From assembly GCF_900108875.1 (NCBI RefSeq), contig NZ_FNYJ01000002.1, positions 221,383-285,382 on the forward strand: 64,000 bases of DNA, in the 5' to 3' direction. The stretch's first letter is position 1. Every line of letters begins with the position of its first letter. A program made the position numbers and the translations under genes. The notes under the pieces were generated by a model, which searched no databases, was not told where the DNA came from, and was given only the letters and a program-made list of their open reading frames with translations. This document shows, piece after piece, positions 54,742-63,947 of this stretch. This stretch comes from Pseudomonas sp. NFR16 (GTDB lineage Bacteria > Pseudomonadota > Gammaproteobacteria > Pseudomonadales > Pseudomonadaceae).

Positions 54742-55413
54742 ATGCAAGACTACAAATGGCTCAATGAATACTGCTTGAATCGCTTCGGATCCGCCGCCGC
54801 CCTTGAGGCGCATCTTCCCAGTCCCGCCACCCCCAGACGCCTTGAGGCAATCAGCAACGATCGCTACCTCTCGACGCTGGCCCTGCGCGTGTTTCGGGCC
54901 GGTCTGAAGCACAGCCTGGTGGACGCCAAATGGCCGGCTTTCGAGCAGGTATTCTTTGGCTTCGATCCGGAAAAAGTGGTGTTGATGGGCGCTGACCATC
55001 TTGAGCGGCTGATGCAGGATGCGCGGATCATTCGTCATTTGGGCAAACTCAAGAGCGTGCCGCGCAACGCGCAGTTGATCCTCGATATCGCCCACGAATA
55101 CGGCAGCTTCGGTCACTTCATCGCGCAGTGGCCTGTGACTGACATCGTCGGCCTGTGGCGCTACCTGGCCAAACATGGCAACCAGTTGGGCGGGCTGTCC
55201 GCACCGCGCTTCCTGCGCATGGTCGGCAAGGACACGTTCATCCCGACCTACGACGTCGTCGCCGCGCTCAACGCGCAGAATATCGTCGAAAAAGTACCGA
55301 GCAGTCAGCGCGATCAGGCGGCAGTGCAAGCGGCGTTCAACGAATGGCATGAACAGAGCGGCCGTCCCATGTGCCAGCTGTCGATGATGCTGGCATACAC
55401 GGTCAACCACTGA
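54742..55413 (+). CDS. DNA-3-methyladenine glycosylase I-like protein
   Basis: A 223-residue helical protein annotated in pseudomonads as DNA-3-methyladenine glycosylase I. The Tag-like core (LALRVFRAGLKHSLVDAKWPAFEQVF ... LMQDARIIRHLGKLKSVPRN) resembles the helix-hairpin-helix glycosylase family, but the full Tag zinc-binding Cys/His set is not evident, so activity is uncertain. ATG 54742 follows GGAGAGGG. Alone between a REP doublet and the GntR gene. Confidence 0.75.
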   Translation: MQDYKWLNEYCLNRFGSAAALEAHLPSPATPRRLEAISNDRYLSTLALRVFRAGLKHSLVDAKWPAFEQVFFGFDPEKVVLMGADHLERLMQDARIIRHLGKLKSVPRNAQLILDIAHEYGSFGHFIAQWPVTDIVGLWRYLAKHGNQLGGLSAPRFLRMVGKDTFIPTYDVVAALNAQNIVEKVPSSQRDQAAVQAAFNEWHEQSGRPMCQLSMMLAYTVNH

Positions 55414-55461
55414 TCTTTTTTCGCGTCGACTTGCCGGGCAGTGGCTATAAGGAATCGGAGG

Positions 55462-55471
55462 TCGTATACAA
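55462..55471. promoter_or_regulatory. GntR operator candidate, autoregulatory site
   Basis: TCGTATACAA, 34 bp upstream of the GntR start codon, overlapping the expected promoter. Shares the GTATAC core with 8426, 8639 and 61107. Confidence 0.5.
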
Positions 55472-55504
55472 TATCCGCCACTTTGTCACTGCCGAGCCAT
55501 CCGC

Positions 55505-56188
55505 GTGCCCTTCATTCTTCCAGACGCGCCTAATCTAGGCGTCGCCCCCTCGGCGTCCGAGGTCATCTCCCGATTCCTGCGCGAATCGATCATTTCCGGC
55601 CAGTTCGCCGAAGATGAGCCCATTCGCCAGGATGACATCGCCCGCGTGTTCAATGTCAGCAAGATCCCGGTGCGCGAAGCGCTCAAACGGCTCGAGGCAG
55701 AAGGCTTGGTGCAGTTTCAGCGGAACAAGGGCGCGGTGGTCACACGGATTTCCGAACCTGAGCTGGCGCAGATTTTCGAGGTGCGCGTGCTGCTCGAGGT
55801 TCAGGCCATTCGACTGGCTGTGCCAAGGTTGACTCAGGCACAGATCGAACGGGCCGCTGCGATCTGCGATGAGTTCTTCGACGATGACGATATCGGTCGC
55901 TGGGCAGAGCTCAACTGGGCCTTTCACACGTGTCTGTATGAAGCGGCGCAGCGGCCGTTTCTGCTGAACATGATTCGCTCGATTCACGACAAGGTCGAAC
56001 GCTACCTGCGCGTGCAGATGAGCTTTGAAGAGGGCAAGGAGCGCGCCGATCGCGAGCACCGCGACATCCTGAAGGCCTGTGCCGATCGTGATGTCGACAA
56101 AGCCGCCGAATTGATCGAACACCACATCATCGGCGTCTGCCGAGCGCTTTACGCCCACCTGCCCAACGCCGCGATTTCCGAAATCTGA
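55505..56188 (+). CDS. GntR family regulator, FCD subfamily
   Basis: A 227-residue regulator: winged HTH at residues ~15-75 ([40 protein letters not shown]) and FCD effector domain (~85-215) with metal-ligand-type residues D/H in [13 protein letters not shown] and [16 protein letters not shown] plus LIEHHI. FCD domains bind small carboxylates, here plausibly a hydroxyproline catabolite. The start is GTG 55505, with weak Shine-Dalgarno. It precedes the epimerase gene by 220 bp and is preceded by a GTATAC palindrome. Confidence 0.9.
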   Translation: MPFILPDAPNLGVAPSASEVISRFLRESIISGQFAEDEPIRQDDIARVFNVSKIPVREALKRLEAEGLVQFQRNKGAVVTRISEPELAQIFEVRVLLEVQAIRLAVPRLTQAQIERAAAICDEFFDDDDIGRWAELNWAFHTCLYEAAQRPFLLNMIRSIHDKVERYLRVQMSFEEGKERADREHRDILKACADRDVDKAAELIEHHIIGVCRALYAHLPNAAISEI

Positions 56189-56324
56189 CGGCATGCCGAC
56201 TGTGCCGATTTCGTCATTCTCAAGGACGAAATCGGTCAAGACCCCGCGGCGCTTTGACGCCAATCTTAAGACCGGTCGTGCGTGCGAATGCAGTGCGTGC
56301 AGGTGGACTCCTGCATCTGACATA

Positions 56325-56365
56325 CCGCAATCGCGAGCAAGCTCACTCCCGCAGGAGTGCGCGTC
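56325..56365. repeat. REP unit upstream of the epimerase gene
   Basis: CAATCGCGAGCAAGCTCACT and CCCGCAGGAGTGCG: single REP with the usual core, inside the 220-bp gap between the GntR gene and the epimerase. Confidence 0.55.
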
Positions 56366-56408
56366 TGTCCACCGCTACCGCCAATCTTCTCCACCTTGGG
56401 GTGAATTC

Positions 56409-57359
56409 ATGAAGCGCATCCAGATCCTTGATTCCCACACCGGCGGCGAGCCGACACGGCTGGTGCTGGACGGTTTTCCCGACTTGGGTGTCGGCAGCAT
56501 GGCGCAGCGGCGGCAGCTGATGGCCGATGAATTCGATGACTGGCGCGCCGCGACCGTGCTGGAACCGCGCGGCAGCGATGTGCTGGTGGGTGCGCTGCTG
56601 TGCAAACCGGTGGACCCGCAAGCCTGCGCCGGGGTGATTTTCTTCAACAACACCGGCTATCTGGGCATGTGTGGCCACGGCACCATTGGCCTGGTGGTGT
56701 CGCTGGCGCATCTGGGCAAAATCGGTCCCGGCGTCCACCGCATCGAAACGCCGGTGGGCACGGTTCAGGCGACGCTGCACGAAGACCGCTCGGTGAGCGT
56801 CGATAACGTGCCGTCCTATCGCTACCGGAAAAACTTCATCGTCGATGTGCCTGGGCTGGGCAACGTCACCGGCGACATCGCCTGGGGCGGCAACTGGTTC
56901 TTCCTGATTGCCGATCATGGCCTGAGCGTGACGGGCGACAACCTCGACGCCCTCACCGATTACACCTGGAAAGTCCGTCAGGCGCTGGAGAGCCAGGGCA
57001 TTCGCGGCGAAGACGGCGGCGTCATCGACCACATCGAGCTGTTCGCCGACGACGATCACGCCGACAGCCGCAACTTCGTTCTCTGCCCCGGCAAAGCCTA
57101 CGATCGCTCGCCGTGTGGCACCGGCACAAGCGCCAAACTGGCGTGCCTGGCGGCCGACGGCAAGCTGCAACCCGGCGCGATCTGGCAGCAGGCCAGCGTC
57201 ATCGGCAGCCAGTTCGAGGGCAGTTTCGCGTGGCAGCACGGGGAGCGGCAGCTGGGCGACCGCATCGTGCCGACCATTCGCGGCCGCGCCTACATCAGTG
57301 CCGAAGCCACCTTGTTGCTGGACGACGATGACCCGTTCGCCTGGGGTATCCGCGCTTGA
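56409..57359 (+). CDS. 4-hydroxyproline 2-epimerase
   Basis: Proline racemase superfamily enzyme converting trans-4-hydroxy-L-proline to cis-4-hydroxy-D-proline, first step of bacterial hydroxyproline degradation. 316 residues with both catalytic cysteines: C88 in [12 protein letters not shown] and C236 in [12 protein letters not shown], plus D232. Two cysteines distinguish epimerases/racemases from the dehydratases of the family, which replace one by Ser/Thr. ATG 56409 has GGGGTG 7-12 bp upstream. Next gene begins at or inside the stop, so an operon is clear. Confidence 0.92.
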   Translation: MKRIQILDSHTGGEPTRLVLDGFPDLGVGSMAQRRQLMADEFDDWRAATVLEPRGSDVLVGALLCKPVDPQACAGVIFFNNTGYLGMCGHGTIGLVVSLAHLGKIGPGVHRIETPVGTVQATLHEDRSVSVDNVPSYRYRKNFIVDVPGLGNVTGDIAWGGNWFFLIADHGLSVTGDNLDALTDYTWKVRQALESQGIRGEDGGVIDHIELFADDDHADSRNFVLCPGKAYDRSPCGTGTSAKLACLAADGKLQPGAIWQQASVIGSQFEGSFAWQHGERQLGDRIVPTIRGRAYISAEATLLLDDDDPFAWGIRA

Positions 57360-57373
57360 TCGACCGCCAGGCG

Positions 57374-58504
57374 ATGCAGGGCAACGTGGCGGACGTGATC
57401 ATCGTCGGCGGCGGCATCATCGGGGCCGCGTGCGCCGACGAACTGGCCAGCCATGGCCTGCGGGTGCTGGTGCTGGACTGCCAGCGCCCGGCCGCGACCG
57501 CTGCGGGCATGGGCCACCTTGTGGTGCTGGATCACAGCCCGGCGGAGCTGGCGCTGGGTGAATATTCGGTGCGGGCGTGGCGCGAGCTGGCGCCGCAGCT
57601 TCCCGACGACTGCGCCATGCGCAACAACGGCACCCTGTGGCTGGCGTGCAATGAAGAAGAAATGGCCGAGGCCGAACGCAAGCACCTGGCGCTCAACGCG
57701 TATGGGCTGACCTGTGAGCTGATGTCCGGGGCGCAACTGGCGACGGTCGAGCCGTCTCTGCGGTCCGGGCTGTCTGGCGCTCTGCGGGTCAAGGGCGACG
57801 GCATTCTGTACGCCCCCAATGCGGCGCGCTGGCTGTTGCAACGTCGACCTGAACAGGTGCGCCAGCAACGCGCTGAAGTCGTCGAGGTGCAGGGCCATCG
57901 CGTCCGTCTGAAAACCGGCGAGTGGTTGCACGCCACAGCGGTCGTGCTCGCCAACGGTATCCATGCCCGCGATCTGTGCGCCGACCTGCCGCTTCAGGCC
58001 AAGAAAGGCCATTTGCTGATCACCGACCGTTACCCGACGCAGATTACGCATACGCTGGTTGAGCTGGGTTATGTCACGAGTGCGCACAAGGGCAACGGGC
58101 CTTCCGTGGCGTTCAACGTGCAGCAGCGGCCGACAGGGCAACTGTTCGTAGGCTCCTCGCGTCAGTTTGACAATCACGACCCTGCGGTCGATGCCGCGAT
58201 GCTGGGACGGATGCTGCGCCGGGCGATGGAGTTTCTGCCGGACCTTGGCCAGATGAACGGCATTCGCAGCTGGACCGGTTTTCGTTCGGCCAGCCCCGAC
58301 GGCCAGCCGCTGGTGGGCGAGCACCCTTTGCAGCCTGGCTTGTGGCTGGCGGTGGGACACGAGGGGCTTGGCGTGACCACCGCCCCAGGCACCGCGAGAC
58401 TGCTGGCCGCGCAATTGCTGGGTCTGCCACCTCCCTCTTCGCTGCAGGCGCACCTGGACGCGTACCTGCCGCAACGTTTTATCGGAGCCCACGCCCATGC
58501 CTGA
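57374..58504 (+). CDS. D-hydroxyproline dehydrogenase, FAD-dependent DAO-like subunit
   Basis: A 376-residue DadA-like FAD oxidoreductase with the N-terminal dinucleotide fold VIIVGGGIIGAACADELAS (residues ~8-26) and C-terminal SASPDGQPLVGEH / GLGVTTAPGTARLLA FAD motifs. In hetero-oligomeric cis-4-hydroxy-D-proline dehydrogenases (HcnABC/LhpBEF-type) this is the catalytic subunit; two partner subunits follow directly. ATG 57374 is used; a TTG at 57356 overlapping the epimerase stop is an alternative with six more residues. Product would be delta-1-pyrroline-4-hydroxy-2-carboxylate. Confidence 0.85.
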   Translation: MQGNVADVIIVGGGIIGAACADELASHGLRVLVLDCQRPAATAAGMGHLVVLDHSPAELALGEYSVRAWRELAPQLPDDCAMRNNGTLWLACNEEEMAEAERKHLALNAYGLTCELMSGAQLATVEPSLRSGLSGALRVKGDGILYAPNAARWLLQRRPEQVRQQRAEVVEVQGHRVRLKTGEWLHATAVVLANGIHARDLCADLPLQAKKGHLLITDRYPTQITHTLVELGYVTSAHKGNGPSVAFNVQQRPTGQLFVGSSRQFDNHDPAVDAAMLGRMLRRAMEFLPDLGQMNGIRSWTGFRSASPDGQPLVGEHPLQPGLWLAVGHEGLGVTTAPGTARLLAAQLLGLPPPSSLQAHLDAYLPQRFIGAHAHA

Positions 58505-58733
58505 ATTGATCATCGACGGCCAGCCCCTGCGCGTCGCTCAAGGCACCACCGTTGCCGCCGCGCTGATGTCCGCGGGTGACCGCTGCAGTCGCACGTCGGT
58601 CAGCGGCCAGCGTCGGGCGCCGCTGTGCGGCATGGGCATCTGCCAGGAATGCCGGGTCAACGTCGACGGTCTGCGCCGACTGGCCTGCCAGACACTCTGC
58701 CGCGACGGCATGCACGTTGAGACGCGACCATGA
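58497..58733 (+). CDS. 2Fe-2S-binding subunit (HcnA-like)
   Basis: A 78-residue plant-type ferredoxin-like domain with a four-Cys cluster motif: C44 GMGI C QE C near 49 and 52, and C64 in RLACQTLC. Fits the small electron-transfer subunit of D-amino-acid/hydroxyproline dehydrogenases and hydrogen cyanide synthase. ATG 58497 overlaps the upstream gene by 8 bp, and its stop overlaps the next gene by 4 bp: a tightly coupled complex. Confidence 0.9.
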   Translation: MPELIIDGQPLRVAQGTTVAAALMSAGDRCSRTSVSGQRRAPLCGMGICQECRVNVDGLRRLACQTLCRDGMHVETRP

Positions 58734-59989
58734 GCCGGCCTGTCGATCTGCTGATCATCGGCGCGGGGCCGGCCGGCATGGCCGCAGCCCTGGCCGCGGC
58801 GCCCAGCGGCATCAACATTGCGTTGCTGGACGACAACCCTGTGCCAGGCGGACAGATCTGGCGTGACGGCCCGCAGGCGCAACTGCCCGGGCTGGCCAGT
58901 GACATGCGCGCGCAACTGGCCCGTCATCCCAACATTCATCTGCACAGCGCCTGCAAGGTCGTCGCCCTCGCCGGCCACAAACGGCTGCTGCTCGAAGACC
59001 CTGAACGGGGCTGGCTGCTGAGTTACCACAAGCTGATTCTGTGCACCGGCGCGCGTGAGCGGCTGCTGCCGTTTCCCGGCTGGACGCTGCCCGGTGTGAC
59101 CGGCGCCGGCGGCCTGCAAGCCCTGATCAAAGGCGGCCTGTCGGTGGACGGTGAGCGCGTGGTGGTCGCAGGCACCGGACCGCTGCTGCTCGCCTCGGCC
59201 GCAACCGCCAGGAAGAACGGCGCAAGGATCGTGCGCGTCGCCGAGCAAGCCGGGCCAGGTGCGGTCGGCCGGTTTGCAATGGGGCTTTGGCAATGGCCGA
59301 ACAAAGCGATTCAGGCGCTGACGTTGTTCAGCGGTGCTTACCGGACAGCGGCCCATGTGGTCGAGGCGCTGGGCTCGGACCGCCTTGAAGCGGTGCGAAT
59401 CCAGATGGGTGGGCGCGTCGAGGAAGTCGCTTGCGAACGGCTGGCCTGCGGGTTCAGCCTGGTGCCGAACGTCGAGGTCGCCAAGGCCCTGGGCTGTGAG
59501 GTGCGGGATCAGGCGATCGTGGTGGACGACTGGCAGGCGAGCACGCTGACCGATCATTACGCGGCCGGGGAATGCACCGGTTTCGGCGGCAGCGAACTGG
59601 CGCTGGTCGAGGGCCGGATTGCCGGGCTCGTGGCGATCGACCGCCAGGACCAGGCGCGTGCGCTGTGGCCTCAGCGTCAACGCTGGCAGCGGTTTGCCGA
59701 CCGGTTGAACCGTGCGTTTGCCCTCGATCCGGCCTTGAAGCGACTGGCCGCGCCGGACACGCTGGTGTGCCGCTGTGAGGATGTGGCTTACGCGAGCCTC
59801 GTCGAACATGGCACCTGGAGTGCAGCCAAACTCAACACCCGCTGCGGCATGGGCGCCTGCCAGGGCCGCATCTGCTCGACCGCCGCGCAAACCCTGTTCG
59901 GCTGGGAGCCACCGGTGTTGCGCCCACCGTTCAGTCCGGCTCGCATCGCGACGCTGGCGTGTCTGGACGAAGCGGAACCTGCGGCCTGA
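58730..59989 (+). CDS. FAD/NAD(P)-binding subunit (HcnB-like) with BFD-type 2Fe-2S domain
   Basis: A 419-residue flavoprotein. N-terminal FAD fold LLIIGAGPAGMAAALAAA (~residue 6), second dinucleotide motif VVVAGTGPLLLASAA (~142), and a C-terminal BFD-like iron-sulfur domain LVCRCEDVAYASL ... NTRCGMGACQGRIC (cysteines near 347, 349, 380 and 385). It transfers electrons from the catalytic FAD subunit towards the quinone pool. Homologous to HcnB but there is no HCN regulation here, so it is the third dehydrogenase subunit. Confidence 0.88.
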   Translation: MSRPVDLLIIGAGPAGMAAALAAAPSGINIALLDDNPVPGGQIWRDGPQAQLPGLASDMRAQLARHPNIHLHSACKVVALAGHKRLLLEDPERGWLLSYHKLILCTGARERLLPFPGWTLPGVTGAGGLQALIKGGLSVDGERVVVAGTGPLLLASAATARKNGARIVRVAEQAGPGAVGRFAMGLWQWPNKAIQALTLFSGAYRTAAHVVEALGSDRLEAVRIQMGGRVEEVACERLACGFSLVPNVEVAKALGCEVRDQAIVVDDWQASTLTDHYAAGECTGFGGSELALVEGRIAGLVAIDRQDQARALWPQRQRWQRFADRLNRAFALDPALKRLAAPDTLVCRCEDVAYASLVEHGTWSAAKLNTRCGMGACQGRICSTAAQTLFGWEPPVLRPPFSPARIATLACLDEAEPAA

Positions 59990-60081
59990 CGGCCGGTGAG
60001 GTTTCGTCCTGCGTATTGCTGCTTTCTAAGCAGCGCCACATTGCCGCATGATCGACCCTGCCCATCCGTCCGGCCGCCCTG

Positions 60082-60843
60082 ATGATGAACATGATTGACC
60101 TGCTGCCTGCCTCGCCCCTGCGCGACCTCGATCAATTGCTGACCAGTCTGGAACTGGTTGCGCCGTTGTTCGATGCAATTCCCGGCGTGGTGTTTTTCAT
60201 CAAGGACGCCAATGCACGTTATGCGCTGGTCAACCAGACGCTGGTGCAGCGGTGCGGTTGCAAGGAGAAGCAGCAGATCGTCGGGCTGACCGCCGAGCAG
60301 GTTTTCCCGGCGCGGTTCGGCCCGCTGTACACCGCGCAGGATCGGCGGGTTCTGGCCGATGGCAGACAGCTGAGTGATCAGCTTGAACTGCACCTCTATT
60401 ACGGCAATCAGCCGATCTGGTGCCTGACCCACAAGATTGCCCTGCGCGACCATCAAGGGGCGATCATTGGTCTGGCCGGGATATCCCGGGATTTACAGAC
60501 CCTGCAGACCACACACCCGGCGTATCAGAAGCTGGTCGAAGTCGATGCTTATATTCGCCAGCATTTCGCGCGCTCCATCACCCTTCAGGAACTGACTGCC
60601 ATCGCCGGGCTGTCGATTGCCCAGCTGGAGCGCCACTGCAAGCGCATTTTTCAGCTCACGCCGCGCCAGATGATTCACAAGGCGCGACTGGGCGAAGCGT
60701 CGCGGTTGTTGCGGGAGGACCTGTCGATCACCGAGATCGCCCTGCGTTGCGGGTACACCGATCACAGCGCGTTCAGCCGGCAATTCAAGGCGTTGACGGG
60801 CGTGTCGCCCAGTCAGTATCGGGATGCGCAGCAGCAGAAATGA
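60082..60843 (+). CDS. AraC-family regulator with N-terminal PAS domain
   Basis: A 253-residue regulator: PAS fold at residues ~25-145 (LFDAIPGVVFFIKDANARYALVN, QVFPARFGPLYTAQDRRVLADGR, AIIGLAGISRDLQ) followed by an AraC HTH pair (~155-250; SITLQELTAIAGLSIAQLERHC and ITEIALRCGYTDHSAFSRQFKAL). PAS-AraC members respond to internal metabolites or redox state. It sits between the dehydrogenase genes and the transport/AcnX genes and may activate both. Start 60082 is one of three close ATGs. Confidence 0.88.
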   Translation: MMNMIDLLPASPLRDLDQLLTSLELVAPLFDAIPGVVFFIKDANARYALVNQTLVQRCGCKEKQQIVGLTAEQVFPARFGPLYTAQDRRVLADGRQLSDQLELHLYYGNQPIWCLTHKIALRDHQGAIIGLAGISRDLQTLQTTHPAYQKLVEVDAYIRQHFARSITLQELTAIAGLSIAQLERHCKRIFQLTPRQMIHKARLGEASRLLREDLSITEIALRCGYTDHSAFSRQFKALTGVSPSQYRDAQQQK

Positions 60844-61162
60844 TGGGATGAGCACCGATGACGCAGCTCAGAGTGATCACCCTTCAGCGACAACCTTTCA
60901 TGACTAAGCTCAGTCACAGACTGTTCCGCCCGACCGCTTCGCCCACCGCGCTCACCAACGTGCATCTATGAAGCACTGCGTGCTTTTTTGCTCCTTTATG
61001 TAACACCCCTGGCGCCCTCATAGGCCCCTGCGCTGCCGTCAGGCCGCCCATCCAAAGCCCTTCAGCGCGTGATGGCAAATCGGGCACGCGCCGTGCATAT
61101 GAAATATCGTATACGAAATTACTTATCCGCCCGTCCCATTACTTGCATCCACCGAGGCTTCT
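60844..61162. promoter_or_regulatory. Promoter region of the binding-protein gene
   Basis: 319 bp without a gene. It carries the palindrome TCGTATACGA (61107-61116), 47 bp upstream of the start codon; AGGCTT (61155-61160) may be the ribosome-binding site. Nothing else is recognisable. Confidence 0.5.
61107..61116. promoter_or_regulatory. GntR operator candidate, binding-protein promoter
   Basis: TCGTATACGA, a perfect 10-bp palindrome, the most symmetric of the four GTATAC sites in the window. Located where an FCD-GntR repressor would block transcription of the transport/AcnX genes. Confidence 0.5.
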
Positions 61163-61981
61163 ATGAAAAAGCATCCTGTTGCCGTAGCCCTCCTCGCTGT
61201 AATGAGTTCCTCTTTCATCAACACGGCCTTTGCCGACAAGCTCGATGACATCATCGACTCCGGCAAACTGCGCTGCGCCGTGACCCTGGACTTCCCGCCC
61301 ATGGGTTCGCGCGATGACAAGAACAACCCGGTCGGATTTGACGTCGATTACTGCAACGATCTGGCGAAGGTGCTCGGGGTCACCGCCGAAGTGGTGGAAA
61401 CGCCGTTCCCGGACCGGATTCCGGCCTTGGTTTCGGGACGCGCCGACGTCATCGTCGCCTCGACTTCCGACACGTTGGAGCGGGCAAAAACCGTGGCGAT
61501 GACCGTTCCCTATTTCGCCTTTCAGATGGTCGTTCTGACCCGCGACAACACCGGCATCGGCAAATACGACGACCTCAAGGGCAAGAACGTCGGCAACACC
61601 AGCGGCACCTATGAAGCCATCGCGCTGGAAAAAGACCAGAAGGCCTGGGGCAGCGGCAGTTTCCGCGCCTACCAGACGCAGAACGACACGATCCTGGCCG
61701 TCGCTCAAGGCCACATCGACGCGACCGTGGTCACCAACACCGTCGCCGCGGCCACGCTCAAATCCGGGAAATACAAAGGCTTGAAGGTCGCGGGCAACGC
61801 GCCGTATGTCATCGACTACGTGTCTCTGGCGGCCAAACGCAATGAATACGGCCTGATTCATTACCTCAACCTGTTCGTCAACCAACAGGTGCGCACCGGG
61901 CGTTATGACGAGCTGTGGAAGAAGTGGGTCGGTGACGAAATCAAGCCGGCCAACCTGACCGTGCCGGGGGTTTACTACTGA
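61163..61981 (+). CDS. Amino-acid ABC transporter substrate-binding protein
   Basis: A 272-residue periplasmic binding protein, family 3 (polar amino acids). Signal peptide MKKHPVAVALLAVMSSSFIN with cleavage after NTAFA, then PBPb core (RCAVTLDFPPMGSRDDKNNPVGFDVDYCNDLA, VDVIVASTSDT, SGTYEAIALEK). Probably binds a hydroxyproline isomer or related imino acid, inferred from location. Cognate permease starts at the window edge. Confidence 0.9.
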   Translation: MKKHPVAVALLAVMSSSFINTAFADKLDDIIDSGKLRCAVTLDFPPMGSRDDKNNPVGFDVDYCNDLAKVLGVTAEVVETPFPDRIPALVSGRADVIVASTSDTLERAKTVAMTVPYFAFQMVVLTRDNTGIGKYDDLKGKNVGNTSGTYEAIALEKDQKAWGSGSFRAYQTQNDTILAVAQGHIDATVVTNTVAAATLKSGKYKGLKVAGNAPYVIDYVSLAAKRNEYGLIHYLNLFVNQQVRTGRYDELWKKWVGDEIKPANLTVPGVYY

Positions 61982-62001
61982 GCGTGGAGTTGACATCCCC
62001 C

Positions 62002-62135
62002 TGTAGGAGCGTGGCTTGTCCCGCGACCTGCCGGAAACCGGCAGCGAATTCAGCGCATGCGTGGGGCCTGATACACCGCATGCGCAGGGTTACGACGACT
62101 ACGTCGCCGCTCGCGGGACAAGCCACGCTCCTACA
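62002..62135. repeat. REP pair forming a 25-bp inverted repeat inside the transport operon
   Basis: TGTAGGAGCGTGGCTTGTCC-CGCGA (62002-62026) and its exact reverse complement (62111-62135) enclose 84 nt. In mRNA it can protect the binding-protein message and lower expression of the downstream genes. Confidence 0.85.
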
Positions 62136-62177
62136 AGGGATCGCATCTGGTTTGACTACCTCATTCAGGAGCCCACG

Positions 62178-63947
62178 ATGTCTGAAGTTTCGTTAAACGG
62201 CCGTTGTCTGGTCGCAGGCGCTGCCCAGGGCGAATTGTTGTACGCCGATGTCGGGTTGAGCTTCTGGGGCGGGGTCGAGCCGTTCACCGGCGAAGTGATC
62301 GATCGCCATCACCCGTTGAGCGGCCAGATCATCACCGGACGGGTGCTGGCGATTCCCAGCGGACGCGGTTCGTGCACCGGCAGCAGCGTGCTGCTGGAGC
62401 TGATCCTCAACGGCCACGCGCCTGCTGCACTGGTCTTCGAGCGAGTCGAAGACATTCTGACCCTCGGCGTGCTCGTCGCCGAGCAAATGTTCGACCACTC
62501 GATTCCGGTCATCAGCCTGGGCGAGGCAGGTTTCGCAGCATTACGCCCAGTGAAATTCCTGCGCGTCGAAGGTGCCCGAGTCACGGCATTCGACAGCGCA
62601 CCGCCTGTCCTGCCGGCTCGGTCGCCACGTCAGGCAAGTCGCGTCAGCCACACCATCAATCTGAGCGAGATGGATCAGAGTTTTCTCGACGGCGCCTATG
62701 GCAAAGCCGCACAAGTGGCAATGGGCATCATCCTGCGCATGGCCGAGCTGCAAGGGGCGACAGAGCTGCTGGACATCACTCAGGCGCACATCGATGGCTG
62801 CATTTACACCGGCCCGGCGAGTCTGCGTTTCGCCCGGCAACTGGTCGAATGGGGCGCCAAAGTGCGCGTGCCGACCACCTTGAATTCGATCTCCGTGGAC
62901 AAGCGTCGCTGGCGCGAGCTGGGGGTCGATCCGGCGCTCGGCGAACCCGCCAGTCAACTGGGTGATGCATATCTGGACATGGGCGCCCGCGTCAGTTTTA
63001 CCTGCGCGCCTTATCTGCTGGACAGCGCGCCAGAGCTGGGCGACCAGATTGTCTGGGCCGAATCCAATGCGGTGGTCTACGCCAACAGCGTGATCGGCGC
63101 GCGCACCCTCAAGTACCCGGACTACCTGGACATCTGCATCGCCCTGACCGGCCGTGCGCCAAACATCGGCTGCCACCTGACGCAGCAACGCCTGGCCACC
63201 CTGCGCATCGACATTCCTGCGCTCGACCGGCTGGACGACAGTTTATACCCACTGCTGGGCTATCACATCGGCCTGCTCTGCGGTGCCGAGATCCCGGTGG
63301 TCTGCGGCCTGGAGCACAAAGGCCCAACCCTGGATGACCTCAAGGCCTTCGGTGCCGCGTTCGCCACCACGTCGGCTGCGCCCATGTTTCACATCGCCGG
63401 CGTCACGCCTGAAGCCACCACCGTCGAACTCGCGCTGGGCGGACATCCTCCCGCCCAAACGCTGAGCGTCAGTGAAACCGATTTACTGCACAGCTGGCGC
63501 GAACTGAACAGCGCGCAGAGCCCGGAGGTCGACGCGGTGACGCTGGGTAATCCGCACTTTTCCCTGAGCGAATGCGCAAGCCTGGCAGCACTGTGCCAAG
63601 GCAAACGCAAGCACGAGCGCGTCGCCATCGTCATCACCTGTGGTCGCGCCACACTGGAGCGCGCGCAACTGGCCGGGTACGTCGCCACGCTGGAACGCTT
63701 TGGCGTGCAATTCGTCACCGACACCTGCTGGTGCATGCTCGCCGAGCCGGTCATCCCGCCGACCGCCCGCACGCTGATGACCAATTCGGGCAAATACGCC
63801 CACTACGCACCCGGTCTGGTGGGACGCCGCGTGCATTTCGCCAGCCTTGCCGAGTGCGTCGAAAGCGCCTGCACCGGCGCCGCCAGCGGACGTCTGCCAG
63901 CCTGGCTGCAAGCGGCGGCCCGCGCGGAGGCTGCCGCGAATGTTTGA
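62178..63947 (+). CDS. Aconitase X, probable cis-3-hydroxy-L-proline dehydratase (fused subunits)
   Basis: A 589-residue aconitase-X protein in which the small swivelling (DUF126) domain (residues ~1-140; SFWGGVEPFTGEVIDRHHPL, IPSGRGSCTGSSVLLELIL) is fused to the large catalytic (DUF521) domain (~150-580; cysteines in RVSFTCAPYL and CGAEIPVVCGLEHKGPT). Fused bacterial AcnX enzymes dehydrate cis-3-hydroxy-L-proline to a pyrroline carboxylate that is reduced to L-proline. ATG 62178 follows CAGGAG (62165-62170); an in-frame extension upstream would read through the REP. Stop overlaps the next ATG by 8 bp. Confidence 0.87.
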   Translation: MSEVSLNGRCLVAGAAQGELLYADVGLSFWGGVEPFTGEVIDRHHPLSGQIITGRVLAIPSGRGSCTGSSVLLELILNGHAPAALVFERVEDILTLGVLVAEQMFDHSIPVISLGEAGFAALRPVKFLRVEGARVTAFDSAPPVLPARSPRQASRVSHTINLSEMDQSFLDGAYGKAAQVAMGIILRMAELQGATELLDITQAHIDGCIYTGPASLRFARQLVEWGAKVRVPTTLNSISVDKRRWRELGVDPALGEPASQLGDAYLDMGARVSFTCAPYLLDSAPELGDQIVWAESNAVVYANSVIGARTLKYPDYLDICIALTGRAPNIGCHLTQQRLATLRIDIPALDRLDDSLYPLLGYHIGLLCGAEIPVVCGLEHKGPTLDDLKAFGAAFATTSAAPMFHIAGVTPEATTVELALGGHPPAQTLSVSETDLLHSWRELNSAQSPEVDAVTLGNPHFSLSECASLAALCQGKRKHERVAIVITCGRATLERAQLAGYVATLERFGVQFVTDTCWCMLAEPVIPPTARTLMTNSGKYAHYAPGLVGRRVHFASLAECVESACTGAASGRLPAWLQAAARAEAAANV

